64,000 bases of DNA, taken from assembly GCA_902793285.1 (NCBI GenBank), contig CADBCV010000003.1:49531-113530 (forward strand), given 5' to 3'. The notes below the pieces were generated by a model, which worked only from the letters and a program-made list of their open reading frames with translations, made no database searches and was not told the DNA's origin. The position numbers and the translations under genes are program-made. Below are positions 1 to 8,465 of the stretch, one piece after another; within the stretch, counting starts at the first letter, position 1; each line of letters begins with the position of its first letter. The DNA is from Oscillospiraceae bacterium. GTDB taxonomy: Bacteria > Bacillota > Clostridia > Oscillospirales > Oscillospiraceae.

Positions 1-1
1 C

Positions 2-151
2 CCCATCGGCTTTCTCGTCATCAAGGACGGGACTGTCCGCATGGTGAACGTCACCCCGCCCGCGAACAACACCGTCGACCGCGTGATCGAGCTTGTCCCG
101 CAGGTGCTGGACCGGGTCGATGCGTTTATCGACAAGCAAAAGAAGAAATAA
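2..151 (+). CDS. GerW/YtfJ-family sporulation protein, 3' end only
   Basis: The frame is open from the window edge and encodes the last 49 residues of a protein ending in a lysine-rich tail. It reads PIGFLVIKDGTVRMVNV, then an asparagine/valine stretch and a VDRVIELVPQVLDRV helix, which matches the C-terminus of GerW/YtfJ proteins made in the forespore and needed for normal germination. The start lies outside the window. A D-Ala-D-Ala carboxypeptidase follows, a neighbour often seen for ytfJ in Clostridia. The identification rests on a short C-terminal stretch. Confidence 0.7.
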   Translation, partial: PIGFLVIKDGTVRMVNVTPPANNTVDRVIELVPQVLDRVDAFIDKQKKK

Positions 152-169
152 TCGAAGTCTGGAAGAACC

Positions 170-213
170 ATAATAAGCACTGCCCAGAATCTTTGCAGGG
201 TGGTGCTTATTAT
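170..213 (+). promoter_or_regulatory. Long hairpin covering the carboxypeptidase start
   Basis: TAATAAGCAC at 171-180 is perfectly complementary to 203-212, extended by one A-T pair. The inner bases 181-185 and 198-202 add five pairs, two of them G-U. The GTG start at 200 lies inside the right arm. No T-run follows, so this is not a typical terminator. It may control translation of the carboxypeptidase or stabilise the upstream 3' end. Confidence 0.5.
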
Positions 214-1297
214 TCGCTCAAGAGTTTCCGCCGCGCTCCTCGCGGCATGTTTCCTCACTTTTTCACGCCCGGCCTTCGCGCAGTCCCCCGCGGACACAGA
301 GGCCGGGGCAGCCATCCTCCTGTGTGAGGACGGCACGGTTTTATACGAGAAGAACGCGGACAAGCGCTCCCTCATCGCGAGCACGACAAAGCTCATGACG
401 GCCCTTGTCTGCCTGGAGCATACCGGCCTTGACGAGACCGTGATCCCGAAGGCGCGGCACTGCGCGGTCGAGGGGTCCTCCATGTACCTCAAGGCGGGGG
501 AGAGCTATACCGTGCGGGAGCTGCTGCTGGGTCTGCTGCTCTCCTCCGGGAACGACGCGGCCCTCGCCCTCGCGGAGTACACCGCGGGGAGCGAGAGCGC
601 GTTCGTTGCGCTCATGAACCGGAAGGCCGAGGCGCTGGGGCTTTCCAACACCCATTTTGAAAATCCCCACGGGCTGGACGCCGCCGCGCACTATGGCAGC
701 GCCCGGGATCTTGCGAGCCTCATGCTCTGCTGTATGGAAAACCCGGCCTTTCGCGACCTGAACAGTCAACGCTCGGCCGAGGTGAAGGGGCTCACGCTCT
801 TAAACCACAACAAGCTCCTCTCCTCCTGTCCCGGCTGCGTCGGCGGGAAGACGGGCTATACCCGGGCGGCGGGCCGCTGTCTCGTCACCTGCTGCGAGCG
901 GGAGGGGCTTCGATGCGTGTGTGTGACGCTCTCCGACCCGGACGACTGGAACGATCACCGGGCGCTCTACGATTGGGCCTACGGGAGTTTTGCCCTCCGC
1001 GATCTCGGCCGGGAGCGGAGCTTTGAGATCCCGGTCGTCTCCGGCAGCAGGCTCACCGTCCGGGCAGCGCCCGGGGAGAACGCCCGCGTGGTGCTCCCAA
1101 AGGGAGAAGAGACGCCCTGTGACCTGGAGCTGCCGCAGTTTGTCTTCGCGCCGGTAGAGGCGGGGGAGTACGCCGGGAAGCTCACCGTGAAGAGAGCGGA
1201 CGGAAAACCCGTTACCTTCCCTCTTCGTTATACAACGGGGGCGGCGCTCGCCGATCCCTGCCTCAATCCTGATGAACCAGAGGTCTTGAACCCATGA
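200..1297 (+). CDS. D-alanyl-D-alanine carboxypeptidase (DacF/DacB-like, peptidase S11)
   Basis: A 365-residue secreted serine peptidase that trims the terminal D-Ala from peptidoglycan stem peptides outside the membrane. Residues 1-27 form a signal peptide ending PAFA. The penicillin-binding motifs are present: STTK at 61-64 (nucleophile Ser61), SGN at 116-118 and KTG at 217-219. The C-terminal part is a beta-rich PBP5-type domain. GTG at 200 is used because the signal peptide needs these residues; GTG 203 is equally possible, and no strong ribosome site is visible. It overlaps rluB by 4 bases. The gerW neighbour suggests a sporulation-type dacF, but this is not proven. Confidence 0.9.
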   Translation: MVLIIRSRVSAALLAACFLTFSRPAFAQSPADTEAGAAILLCEDGTVLYEKNADKRSLIASTTKLMTALVCLEHTGLDETVIPKARHCAVEGSSMYLKAGESYTVRELLLGLLLSSGNDAALALAEYTAGSESAFVALMNRKAEALGLSNTHFENPHGLDAAAHYGSARDLASLMLCCMENPAFRDLNSQRSAEVKGLTLLNHNKLLSSCPGCVGGKTGYTRAAGRCLVTCCEREGLRCVCVTLSDPDDWNDHRALYDWAYGSFALRDLGRERSFEIPVVSGSRLTVRAAPGENARVVLPKGEETPCDLELPQFVFAPVEAGEYAGKLTVKRADGKPVTFPLRYTTGAALADPCLNPDEPEVLNP

Positions 1298-2013
1298 CCG
1301 AGAGAATCCAAAAACTGATCTCCTCTGCGGGCCTCATGTCGAGGCGCGCTGCGGAGGAGGCGATCTGCGCCGGCCGCGTCCTCGTAAACGGGGAGCGCGC
1401 CGCGCTCGGCGATAAAGCGGACCCGGCGACGGACAGGATCACCGTCGACGGGCGCGCGCTTGTCGGAAACACTGAAAAGCACTATTTCATGCTCAACAAG
1501 CCCCGGGGCTATGTGACGACGCTGCACGACGAGAAGGGCCGCAAAAATGTGACCGAGCTTGTCAAAATCCCGGGTGTGCGCGTCTACCCCGTCGGGCGGC
1601 TCGACATGTATTCGGAGGGGCTGCTGCTCCTCACGGACGACGGGGACTTTGCAAACCGCGTCATGCACCCGCGCCATGAAGTGGAAAAGGTCTATCACAC
1701 CTGGGTCACGGGGCCGGAGATCGAGAAGAGCGTCCGCATCCTGCGCCGCCCGATGGACATCGACGGCTGCACCGTCTGCGCGAAGGGGGTCGACCTTGTG
1801 CAGGACTTTCCGGGCGGCGCGCTCCTCTCCGTCACGATCGGGGAGGGCAGGAACCGCGAGGTGCGAAAAATGTGCGCCCTGGCCGGGCTCAAGGTGACGC
1901 GGCTTCTGCGCGTGGAGGAGGGCGGCGTCAAGCTCGGCGATCTCAAGAGCGGGCGCTTCCGCCCCCTCACCGGGGAAGAGATCAGCCGACTTCTCGGAGA
2001 AGAGGAGGCGTGA
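1294..2013 (+). CDS. rluB: Ribosomal large-subunit pseudouridine synthase (RluB family)
   Basis: A 239-residue enzyme that converts uridine to pseudouridine in 23S rRNA. An S4 RNA-binding domain occupies about residues 3-60 (IQKLISSAGLMSRRAAEEAI). The catalytic domain carries the GRLDMYSEGLLLLTDDG motif with the essential Asp. The C-terminal part has the usual GRNREVRKMC segment. The start overlaps the preceding stop (ATGA), implying translational coupling. In Firmicutes this family sits near scpB/ytfJ/dac genes, as here. RluB is preferred over RluE or RsuA from context and length. Confidence 0.9.
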   Translation: MTERIQKLISSAGLMSRRAAEEAICAGRVLVNGERAALGDKADPATDRITVDGRALVGNTEKHYFMLNKPRGYVTTLHDEKGRKNVTELVKIPGVRVYPVGRLDMYSEGLLLLTDDGDFANRVMHPRHEVEKVYHTWVTGPEIEKSVRILRRPMDIDGCTVCAKGVDLVQDFPGGALLSVTIGEGRNREVRKMCALAGLKVTRLLRVEEGGVKLGDLKSGRFRPLTGEEISRLLGEEEA

Positions 2014-2018
2014 TACAT

Positions 2019-3248
2019 ATGCAGTTTCAAGACACCGATCTTGTCGTGATCGGCGGCGGGCCCGCGGGCATGATGTGCGCGTATCAGGCGGCGTCGCGCG
2101 GGCTCTCGGTCGTGCTTCTGGAGCCGAACGAAAAGCTCGGCCGGAAGCTCCGCATCACAGGCAAGGGCCGCTGCAACCTCACAAACAACTGCGACGTGAA
2201 AACCATGATGGCAAACATTCCCGGGGACGGGCGCTTTCTCTACAGCGCACTCAGCCGCTTTGCGCCCGCGGACACCATGGCCTTTTTCGAGGAGAACGGT
2301 CTGCCCCTTAAAACAGAGCGCGGCAATCGCGTCTTCCCGCAGTCTGATAACGCAAACGACGTGGCGGGCCTCATGGCGAGACTCTGCCGCCGCGCGGGGG
2401 TAAAGACCGTGCAGACCGCGGCCAAGCAGATCATCGCGGAAAACGGCGCCGTCGCGGGCGTTGTGACGGGGGAGGGCTACATCCCCTGCCGCGCCGCCGC
2501 GGTCTGTACAGGGGGGCTTTCCTATCCGCTCACCGGCTCAACCGGGGACGGGCTCCGCTTTGCCGAACAGCTCGGGCACACAATTATCCCGTGCAGGCCC
2601 TCGCTCGTCCCGTTGGAGAGCGGGGACGCGGCCTGCGCCGAGATGCAGGGCTTCACGCTCAAGAACGTGACCCTCTCCGCCTATGAGGACGGAAAGCTCC
2701 TCTACCGGGAGCTCGGGGAGATGCTCTTTACCCACTTCGGCGTCTCGGGCCCGTTGGTCCTGTCTGCCAGCGCCCACATGCGCAGGATGGGCAGCGCCGA
2801 TTATAAGCTCCTTATCGACCTCAAGCCGGGACTCGATGAAAAAAAGCTCGACACCCGCATCCTGCGGGATTTTACGAAGTACGCAAACCGCGAATATAAA
2901 AACGCCCTGGGGGATCTTCTGGGCCGCTCCATGATCCCGGTGGTCCTGCGCCTCTCCGAGATCCCGGAGGACAAGCCCGTGCACGAGATCACAAAGGAGG
3001 AGCGGCGGCGTCTTGTCGCGCTTCTCAAGGCGTTTCCCGTCTCGGTCTCGGGCTTTCGGCCTATGGATGAGGCCATCGTCACGGCGGGCGGCGTCTCCAC
3101 CAAGGAGGTAAACCCCCGCACCATGGAATCCAAGCTCGTGCAGGGACTCTATTTTGCGGGCGAGGTGCTGGATCTCGACGCCTACACGGGCGGCTTTAAT
3201 CTGCAGATCGCCTGGGCCACCGGCTTTGTCGCCGGAAATTCTATATAA
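2019..3248 (+). CDS. FAD/NAD(P)-dependent oxidoreductase, HI0933/YhiN family
   Basis: A 409-residue flavoprotein of the BaiN/HI0933 group. The N-terminal Rossmann motif GGGPAGMMCA binds FAD, followed by GKGRCNLTN, a family signature. The C-terminus has the second FAD-contact region (GLYFAGEVLDLDAYTGGFN). The physiological substrate of this family is mostly unknown; one member reduces bile-acid enoyl intermediates. ATG 2019 is chosen because AGAGGAGG lies 10 bases upstream and the Rossmann fold starts directly after it. The frame is open further upstream but has no start signal there. It sits between rluB and cmk in one likely operon. Confidence 0.85.
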   Translation: MQFQDTDLVVIGGGPAGMMCAYQAASRGLSVVLLEPNEKLGRKLRITGKGRCNLTNNCDVKTMMANIPGDGRFLYSALSRFAPADTMAFFEENGLPLKTERGNRVFPQSDNANDVAGLMARLCRRAGVKTVQTAAKQIIAENGAVAGVVTGEGYIPCRAAAVCTGGLSYPLTGSTGDGLRFAEQLGHTIIPCRPSLVPLESGDAACAEMQGFTLKNVTLSAYEDGKLLYRELGEMLFTHFGVSGPLVLSASAHMRRMGSADYKLLIDLKPGLDEKKLDTRILRDFTKYANREYKNALGDLLGRSMIPVVLRLSEIPEDKPVHEITKEERRRLVALLKAFPVSVSGFRPMDEAIVTAGGVSTKEVNPRTMESKLVQGLYFAGEVLDLDAYTGGFNLQIAWATGFVAGNSI

Positions 3249-3260
3249 AGAGGTATGATT

Positions 3261-3959
3261 ATGAACGGACACTATGCCATTGCCATCGACGGCCCGAGCG
3301 GCGCGGGGAAGAGCTCCATGGCGAGGCGCCTCGCCGCCGCCTTCTCCTTTCTCTATGTGGACACCGGGGCCATTTACCGCACCCTGGGTCTTGCCTGCCA
3401 TCGCGCCGGGGTAGACCGGAAAAACGTGCCGGAGGTCATGGCCCTCCTGGAAACCCTCGACATCGCCATCCGTTATAACGAGCAGGGCGAGCAGCGCATG
3501 TACTTGGACGGGGAGGATGTTTCCCGGGAAATCCGCGAGCCCGAGATCTCCCTCTGCGCCTCCGACGTGTCTGCCCTCCCGGAGGTGCGCCGCTTCCTTC
3601 TGGACATGCAGCGCCGCTTTGCAAGGGAGAACAACGTCGTCATGGACGGGCGCGACATCGGGACCGTCGTCCTGCCGGAGGCGGAGCTCAAAATCTTCCT
3701 CACCGCAAGTCCCGAGGCGAGGGCCAGACGAAGACTCGCGGAGCTTCTCGCAAAGGGGACGGAGGTCAGTTTCGAGGAGGTCCTGCGGGACATCAACTAC
3801 CGGGACGAGCAGGACATTCACCGCGCCGCCGCGCCCCTGCGCCGGGCGGAGGATGCTGTGGAGCTGGACTCCAGCGAGCTTGACGTCGAGGGGACCTTCG
3901 CTCTCCTGTGTGAGATCGTAATTAGAAGACTCGCCCTCGCGCCGGAGGGGACAGCGTGA
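3261..3959 (+). CDS. cmk: Cytidylate kinase
   Basis: A 232-residue kinase phosphorylating CMP and dCMP with ATP. The P-loop GPSGAGKSS is at about residues 11-19, and the CMP-binding and lid regions (DGRDIGTVVLPEA; RRLAELLAKG; RDINYRDEQD) are all present. ATG 3261 is preferred over the in-frame ATG 3255 because AAGAGG at 3248-3253 leaves 7 bases before 3261 but only one before 3255. It overlaps the next gene by 4 bases. The order cmk, ispH, rpsA is conserved in many Clostridia. Confidence 0.93.
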   Translation: MNGHYAIAIDGPSGAGKSSMARRLAAAFSFLYVDTGAIYRTLGLACHRAGVDRKNVPEVMALLETLDIAIRYNEQGEQRMYLDGEDVSREIREPEISLCASDVSALPEVRRFLLDMQRRFARENNVVMDGRDIGTVVLPEAELKIFLTASPEARARRRLAELLAKGTEVSFEEVLRDINYRDEQDIHRAAAPLRRAEDAVELDSSELDVEGTFALLCEIVIRRLALAPEGTA

Positions 3960-6010
3960 AAAAGCTGATCGTTGCCAAGAGCGCGGGCTTCTGCTTCGGG
4001 GTAAGGCGCTCTGTGGATATGGCGGAAAAGCTCCTGGATGAAGGGCCCTGCGCAAGTCTCGGGGAGCTTATCCATAACGAGGATGTGATCCGCACCCTCA
4101 AGGAAAAGGGGATGCGCGTGATCGCAGACCCAAAGGAGCTTCACGCGGGGGAGCGGGTCCTCATCCGTGCCCACGGCGTCGCGCCCGGGGTTTATGACGC
4201 CCTGCGTGAAACCGGGGCTGAAATCTTCGACGCCACCTGCCCGAAAGTGCGCGCCATTCATGAGATCGTCGCAAACGCCCGGGACGAGGGGCGCTTCACC
4301 ATCGTCATCGGGATGAAAAACCACCCGGAGGTGCTCGCCATCTGCGGCTGGTGCGGGGAACATGAAGTCTTTGAAAATGCGGCAGAATTGGAAAAATGGC
4401 TCGAAAATGCGCCCTCTCCTTGGGAAAAACCTATAACTGTGGTGGTACAGACCACGCAGACACACAGTAATTTTACCGAATGTTGTGATTTAATAAAAAA
4501 AAGATGTACAAATCTAAAAATATCTGATACAATATGTCTTGCTACGTCCACGCGGCAAGAAGAAGCATCGAGAATTGCTTCGGAGTGTGACGCAATGGTC
4601 GTCATCGGCGGAAAGCACAGCGCGAACAGTGTCCATCTGACGGAGATCTGCCGGATGCGCTGCTCCAACGTTCAGTTCATCGAGAGGACAGACGAACTCG
4701 ACATGGACAGGCTCGAGGCCGCAGACACGGTTGGCCTCACTGCCGGTGCATCGACCCCGGCGTGGATAATTAAGGAGGTAAGAAACAAAATGAGCGACGA
4801 GATCAAAGTTGAAGAATCCGCAGTGGAGAAGGAAATGTCCTTCGATGAAATGCTGGAGGAGACTCTAAAAACTATATATAACGGAGATAAGGTAACGGGC
4901 CTTGTGGTCGCCATTACCGGCACCGAGATCAGTGTTGACCTCGGCACCAAGTATTCCGGCTTTATCCCCACTTCCGAGTTTACCGATGACGGCATCAAGG
5001 TTGAGGACGCTGTCAAGGTCGGCGATACGATCGAGGCTGTTGTTGTCCGCGTCAACGATGTGGAAGGCACCGTGATGCTCTCCAAGAAGCGCCTTGACGC
5101 CGCCAAGATGTGGAACGATATCGAAGAGGCCGTCGAGAGCGGCGCCGTGCTCGAGGGTGTCGTCACCGAAGAGAACAAGGGCGGCGTTGTCGTCAATGTC
5201 AAGGGCGTGCGCGTGTTCGTCCCCGCCTCCCAGACCGATCTGCCCCGCGAGGCTGAGCTCTCGCAGCTGCTCAAGAAGACCGTCCGCCTCAAGATCACCG
5301 AGGTCAACAAGGCCCGCAAGCGCGTTGTCGGCTCCATCCGCCGCGTCGCTCAGGCCGAGCGCCGCGAGCGCATCGAGACCATCTGGAACGAGATCGAGGT
5401 CGGCAAGAAGTATAAGGGCGTTGTCAAGTCCCTCACGAGCTACGGCGCTTTTGTTGACATCGGCGGCATCGACGGCATGGTCCATGTCTCCGAGTTGAGC
5501 TGGGGCCGCATCCATCAGCCGTCTGAGGTCGTCTCCGTCGGCGATGAGATCGAGGTCTATGTCATCTCCTTCGACAAGGAGAAGCGCAAGATCTCCCTCG
5601 GCTACAAGGACCCCGACGGCAACCCCTGGACCCAGTTCACGAGCCGCTACCAGGTCGGCGATGTGGCGAACGTCAAGATCGTCAAGCTCATGCCTTTCGG
5701 CGCCTTTGCCGAAGTCCTGCCCGGCGTTGACGGCCTGATCCACATCTCCCAGATCGCGAACCGCCGCATCGGCAAGCCCGAGGATGTGCTTACAGTCGGC
5801 GATGAGGTCGAGGCCAAGATCACCGCGATCGACGAGGAGAAGCACAAGATCTCCCTCTCCATCCGCGCCATGTCCGAGCCTGCTCCCGTGAGTGCCGAGG
5901 AGCCCGCGGAGTACGCTGAGGAAGAGCCCGCCGCCGAGGAGGACGCCCTCGTTTACGAGGTCTCCGCTGACGGTGTCGCCTCCGGCATCGCCCCCGAGGT
6001 CGAGGAGTAA
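3956..6010 (+). CDS. ispH: IspH (HMBPP reductase) fused to ribosomal protein S1
   Basis: A 684-residue bifunctional protein. Residues 1 to about 278 are 4-hydroxy-3-methylbut-2-enyl diphosphate reductase, the last step of the MEP isoprenoid pathway, with its three cluster cysteines in GFCFGVRRS, DATCPKV and DTICLATSTRQ. The rest holds four S1 RNA-binding repeats (about 310-375, 395-465, 480-550, 565-635) and an acidic tail. The fusion is known from Clostridia. GTG 3956 overlaps cmk. Bases about 4360-4600 are strikingly AT-rich, with ATA/CTA/TCT codons and an A8 run, unlike the rest of the gene. A strong internal ribosome site lies at the domain junction (see separate entry). Confidence 0.93.
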   Translation: MKKLIVAKSAGFCFGVRRSVDMAEKLLDEGPCASLGELIHNEDVIRTLKEKGMRVIADPKELHAGERVLIRAHGVAPGVYDALRETGAEIFDATCPKVRAIHEIVANARDEGRFTIVIGMKNHPEVLAICGWCGEHEVFENAAELEKWLENAPSPWEKPITVVVQTTQTHSNFTECCDLIKKRCTNLKISDTICLATSTRQEEASRIASECDAMVVIGGKHSANSVHLTEICRMRCSNVQFIERTDELDMDRLEAADTVGLTAGASTPAWIIKEVRNKMSDEIKVEESAVEKEMSFDEMLEETLKTIYNGDKVTGLVVAITGTEISVDLGTKYSGFIPTSEFTDDGIKVEDAVKVGDTIEAVVVRVNDVEGTVMLSKKRLDAAKMWNDIEEAVESGAVLEGVVTEENKGGVVVNVKGVRVFVPASQTDLPREAELSQLLKKTVRLKITEVNKARKRVVGSIRRVAQAERRERIETIWNEIEVGKKYKGVVKSLTSYGAFVDIGGIDGMVHVSELSWGRIHQPSEVVSVGDEIEVYVISFDKEKRKISLGYKDPDGNPWTQFTSRYQVGDVANVKIVKLMPFGAFAEVLPGVDGLIHISQIANRRIGKPEDVLTVGDEVEAKITAIDEEKHKISLSIRAMSEPAPVSAEEPAEYAEEEPAAEEDALVYEVSADGVASGIAPEVEE
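4771..4792 (+). promoter_or_regulatory. Internal ribosome-binding site and start at the IspH/S1 junction
   Basis: TAAGGAGGT at 4771-4779 precedes an in-frame ATG at 4790, about 11 bases after the AGGAGG core. The ATG sits exactly where a free-standing IspH would end and S1 would begin. Initiation here would yield a separate 406-residue S1 protein (4790-6010). That this start is used is inference from the sequence. Confidence 0.55.
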
Positions 6011-6025
6011 TTCAAGAAAACAAAA

Positions 6026-6058
6026 GGAGCTGTCCCAGGCCGGGACAGCTCCTTTTTT
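6026..6058 (+). terminator. Rho-independent terminator after ispH-S1
   Basis: A perfect 11-bp stem, GGAGCTGTCCC (6026-6036) with GGGACAGCTCC (6042-6052), has a 5-base loop and is followed by six T residues. It lies 15 bases after the S1 stop and closes the upstream operon. Confidence 0.95.
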
Positions 6059-6068
6059 GATGAATGTC

Positions 6069-6218
6069 GTAGGGGCCGACGCCCTCGGCGGCCCGGCAGC
6101 GAGAAGGCAGAAATATGAATTGCCCCCGGCGAATTCGTAGCAAAGTATGTTTTTGCCGGGGGTTGTTTGCATTATTTAAGGCTGTACCGCGCGGGCCGCC
6201 GAGGGCGTCGGCCCCTAC
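6069..6218. repeat. Intergenic palindromic repeat, copy 1 (full length)
   Basis: A 150-bp element with perfect 27-bp inverted arms at 6069-6095 and 6192-6218, the left arm beginning GTAGGGGCCGACG. Inside is a second hairpin, CCCCCGGC (6123-6130) with GCCGGGGG (6155-6162), and the shared string GCCCCCGGCGAATTCGTA. A related copy is at 25191-25340, with partial copies at 18687 and 59176. No coding capacity is seen, so it resembles a MITE- or REP-type element. Confidence 0.85.
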
Positions 6219-6257
6219 AGTGTGAATGGGCTTTTTTCACAGCCCCTGAGATTAATA

Positions 6258-7190
6258 TCAGCAGACCTTCTCTTTGATCCAGTTGAGGATATCCTGATAG
6301 ACCTGCTCCTTGTTCGTCTCGTTGAGCATCTCGTGCCGCCCGCCGGGGTAGAGGCGGATCGTCACATCCCGGAGCCCCGCCTTGCAGAAGGCTTTGTAGG
6401 CCCTGGTGACGCCCTTGCCGTTTTCGCCCACGGGGTCGGCGTCGCCGGACATGAAGTAGACGGGCTTTTCCTTGTTCATGGCGTCGATGTTCTTCTGGTC
6501 GGTGATGAACTTGATGCCGCCCATCATGTCGCGGAAGAGGCCGTTTGTCGCGATGAAGCCGCAGAGGGGATCGGCGGCGTAGGCGTCAGGCACGGCAGGA
6601 TCGCGGCTGAGCCAGTCGTAGATCGTGCGGGGATTTTCATAGCCCTTGTTGTAGGAGCCGAAGGCAATGTTGTTGAGCGTCGTGCCGACAGCGCGCGCGC
6701 CCTCTTTTTTCACAAAAAAGCTCGCCGCGGCATAGCCGCCGAGGACCATGGCCCGCGCCTGGTGGCCGGTGCCGCTGATGATGGCGGCGTCGTATTTGTC
6801 GGGGTGCCGGATAAGATAGGTGCGGGTCAGAAAGCTCCCCATGCTGTGGCCGAAGAAGATGTAGGGGATGTCCTTGTACTGCGTACGCATGAGATCGTGC
6901 AGCTTGTCCATGTCGGCCACCACATGGTCCCAGCCGTCCTTCTCGGCAAAGAAGCCCTGCTCGGCGGGGTTCGCGATGCTTTTGCCGTGGCCCAGGTGGT
7001 CATTGCCGACGGCGAGATAGCCGTTTTCCGCGAGAAAGGCCATGAAGGGGCGGTAGCGCTCGATATGCTCGGCAATGCCGTGGGCGATCTGGACGATGGC
7101 CTTCGGCTCACCCTCGGGCAGGCACTGCAGGGCGTGGATGGTGTTTTTCCCGGTGCTGGATGCAAAGCTGAAATCTTCAAATCTTGGCAT
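6258..7190 (-). CDS. Alpha/beta hydrolase, monoacylglycerol lipase-like (Hydrolase_4)
   Basis: A 310-residue cytoplasmic serine hydrolase without a signal peptide. The nucleophile elbow GHSMGS is at about residues 115-120. The Asp region (FMSGDADPVG) and His region (YPGGRHEMLNE) complete the triad. The order resembles lysophospholipase/monoglyceride lipase proteins. The start has GGAGG seven bases upstream. It lies downstream of ackA on the same strand but is separated from it by a terminator, so it is probably transcribed separately. The substrate is not predictable beyond an acyl ester. Confidence 0.85.
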   Translation of the reverse strand: MPRFEDFSFASSTGKNTIHALQCLPEGEPKAIVQIAHGIAEHIERYRPFMAFLAENGYLAVGNDHLGHGKSIANPAEQGFFAEKDGWDHVVADMDKLHDLMRTQYKDIPYIFFGHSMGSFLTRTYLIRHPDKYDAAIISGTGHQARAMVLGGYAAASFFVKKEGARAVGTTLNNIAFGSYNKGYENPRTIYDWLSRDPAVPDAYAADPLCGFIATNGLFRDMMGGIKFITDQKNIDAMNKEKPVYFMSGDADPVGENGKGVTRAYKAFCKAGLRDVTIRLYPGGRHEMLNETNKEQVYQDILNWIKEKVC

Positions 7191-7210
7191 GAAAAAACCT
7201 CCGTTTCAGA

Positions 7211-7239
7211 AAAGGCCGCACCGATCCGGTGCGGCCTTT
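7211..7239 (-). terminator. Terminator of ackA
   Basis: A 12-bp perfect stem (AAAGGCCGCACC at 7211-7222 with its complement at 7228-7239) has a 5-base loop. It lies just downstream of the ackA stop on the minus strand, and the 3' side ends in CCTTTTC. It could also act weakly on the plus strand. Confidence 0.75.
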
Positions 7240-7251
7240 GTGTTGTGAATA

Positions 7252-8448
7252 TCAGCCGACGATGGCCTTGGTGTCTCTCGCGATGACAAGCTCCTCGTTC
7301 GTGGGGATGACGAAGACCTTGACCTTGGAGTCGGGGGTGGAGATCATGATGTCCTCGCCGCGCTTGGCGTTGGCCTCAGGGTCGATCTTGACGCCGAGAT
7401 AGCCGAAGTAGGAGGCGATGGCGGCGCGGGTTTCGCCGTCGTTCTCGCCGACGCCGGCGGTGAAGATGATGGCGTCCACGCCGTTCATGGCGGCGACGTA
7501 GGAGCCGGCGACCTTGGCCACCCAGTAGCTGAACATCTCAAGGGCGAGCTTCGCGCGCTCGTTCCCCTCACCGGCCGCGGCGGATAGATCGCGGAAGTCG
7601 GAGGAGACGCCGGACACGCCGAGCACGCCGGACTTCTTGTTGAGGATATTGAGCATCTCGTCGATGGAGAAGCCGTACTTGTTCATCAGAAACTGAATGA
7701 CGCCCGCGTCGAGATCGCCGCAGCGGGTGCCCATGGGAAGGCCCACCAGAGGCGTGAAGCCCATGGAGGTGTCCACGCACTTGCCGCCGTCGATCGCGGC
7801 GAGGGAGGAGCCGTTGCCCATGTGGCAGGAGACCAGCTTGAGCTCTTCGATGGGCTTGCCCATGAGCTCCGCGCAGCGGCCGGAGACATAGCGGTGGGAG
7901 GTGCCGTGAAAACCGTAGCGGCGGATGCCGTCGTTCTTGTAGTACTCATAGGGCACGGCGTACATGAAAGCCTTGCCGGGCATGGTCTGGTGGAAGGCGG
8001 TGTCGAACACGGCGACCATGGGCACATCGCCCATCACGTCGCGGCAGGCTTTGATGCCGGTGATGTTGGCGGGGTTATGGAGCGGCGCAAAGGGGATGCA
8101 CTCCTCGATCGCGGCCATGACAGAATCGTCAATGCGCACGGAGCTTGCAAACTTCTCGCCGCCGTGGACCACGCGATGGCCGACCGCGTCGATCTCCTTC
8201 ATGGAGCTGACGACGCCGTATTCCGCGCTCGTGAGCTTCTCAATGACCGCGGCAATGGCCTCGGAGTGGGTGGGCATGGGGACATCCTCGTTGAAGACGG
8301 GCTTGCCGCCAACGAGGGGGCTGTGCTTGAGATGACCGTCGATGCCGATCCTCTCGCAGAGACCCTTGGCCAGGACCTGTTCAGTCTCCATGTCGATGAG
8401 CTGGTACTTGAGCGAGGAGCTGCCGGCGTTGATAACCAAAATTTTCAT
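7252..8448 (-). CDS. ackA: Acetate kinase
   Basis: A 398-residue enzyme interconverting acetate + ATP and acetyl phosphate + ADP, the ATP-yielding step of acetate fermentation. The N-terminal phosphate-binding motif (VINAGSSSLKYQL) and the family signatures (GHRVVHGGEKF; GFHGTSHRYV; FTAGVGEND) are present, and length is standard. No phosphotransacetylase gene is adjacent. AGGAAGG lies upstream of the ATG. A candidate promoter at 8490-8518 overlaps one for the divergent tmcAL gene. Confidence 0.97.
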   Translation of the reverse strand: MKILVINAGSSSLKYQLIDMETEQVLAKGLCERIGIDGHLKHSPLVGGKPVFNEDVPMPTHSEAIAAVIEKLTSAEYGVVSSMKEIDAVGHRVVHGGEKFASSVRIDDSVMAAIEECIPFAPLHNPANITGIKACRDVMGDVPMVAVFDTAFHQTMPGKAFMYAVPYEYYKNDGIRRYGFHGTSHRYVSGRCAELMGKPIEELKLVSCHMGNGSSLAAIDGGKCVDTSMGFTPLVGLPMGTRCGDLDAGVIQFLMNKYGFSIDEMLNILNKKSGVLGVSGVSSDFRDLSAAAGEGNERAKLALEMFSYWVAKVAGSYVAAMNGVDAIIFTAGVGENDGETRAAIASYFGYLGVKIDPEANAKRGEDIMISTPDSKVKVFVIPTNEELVIARDTKAIVG

Positions 8449-8465
8449 GTTGTGATTCCTTCCTA

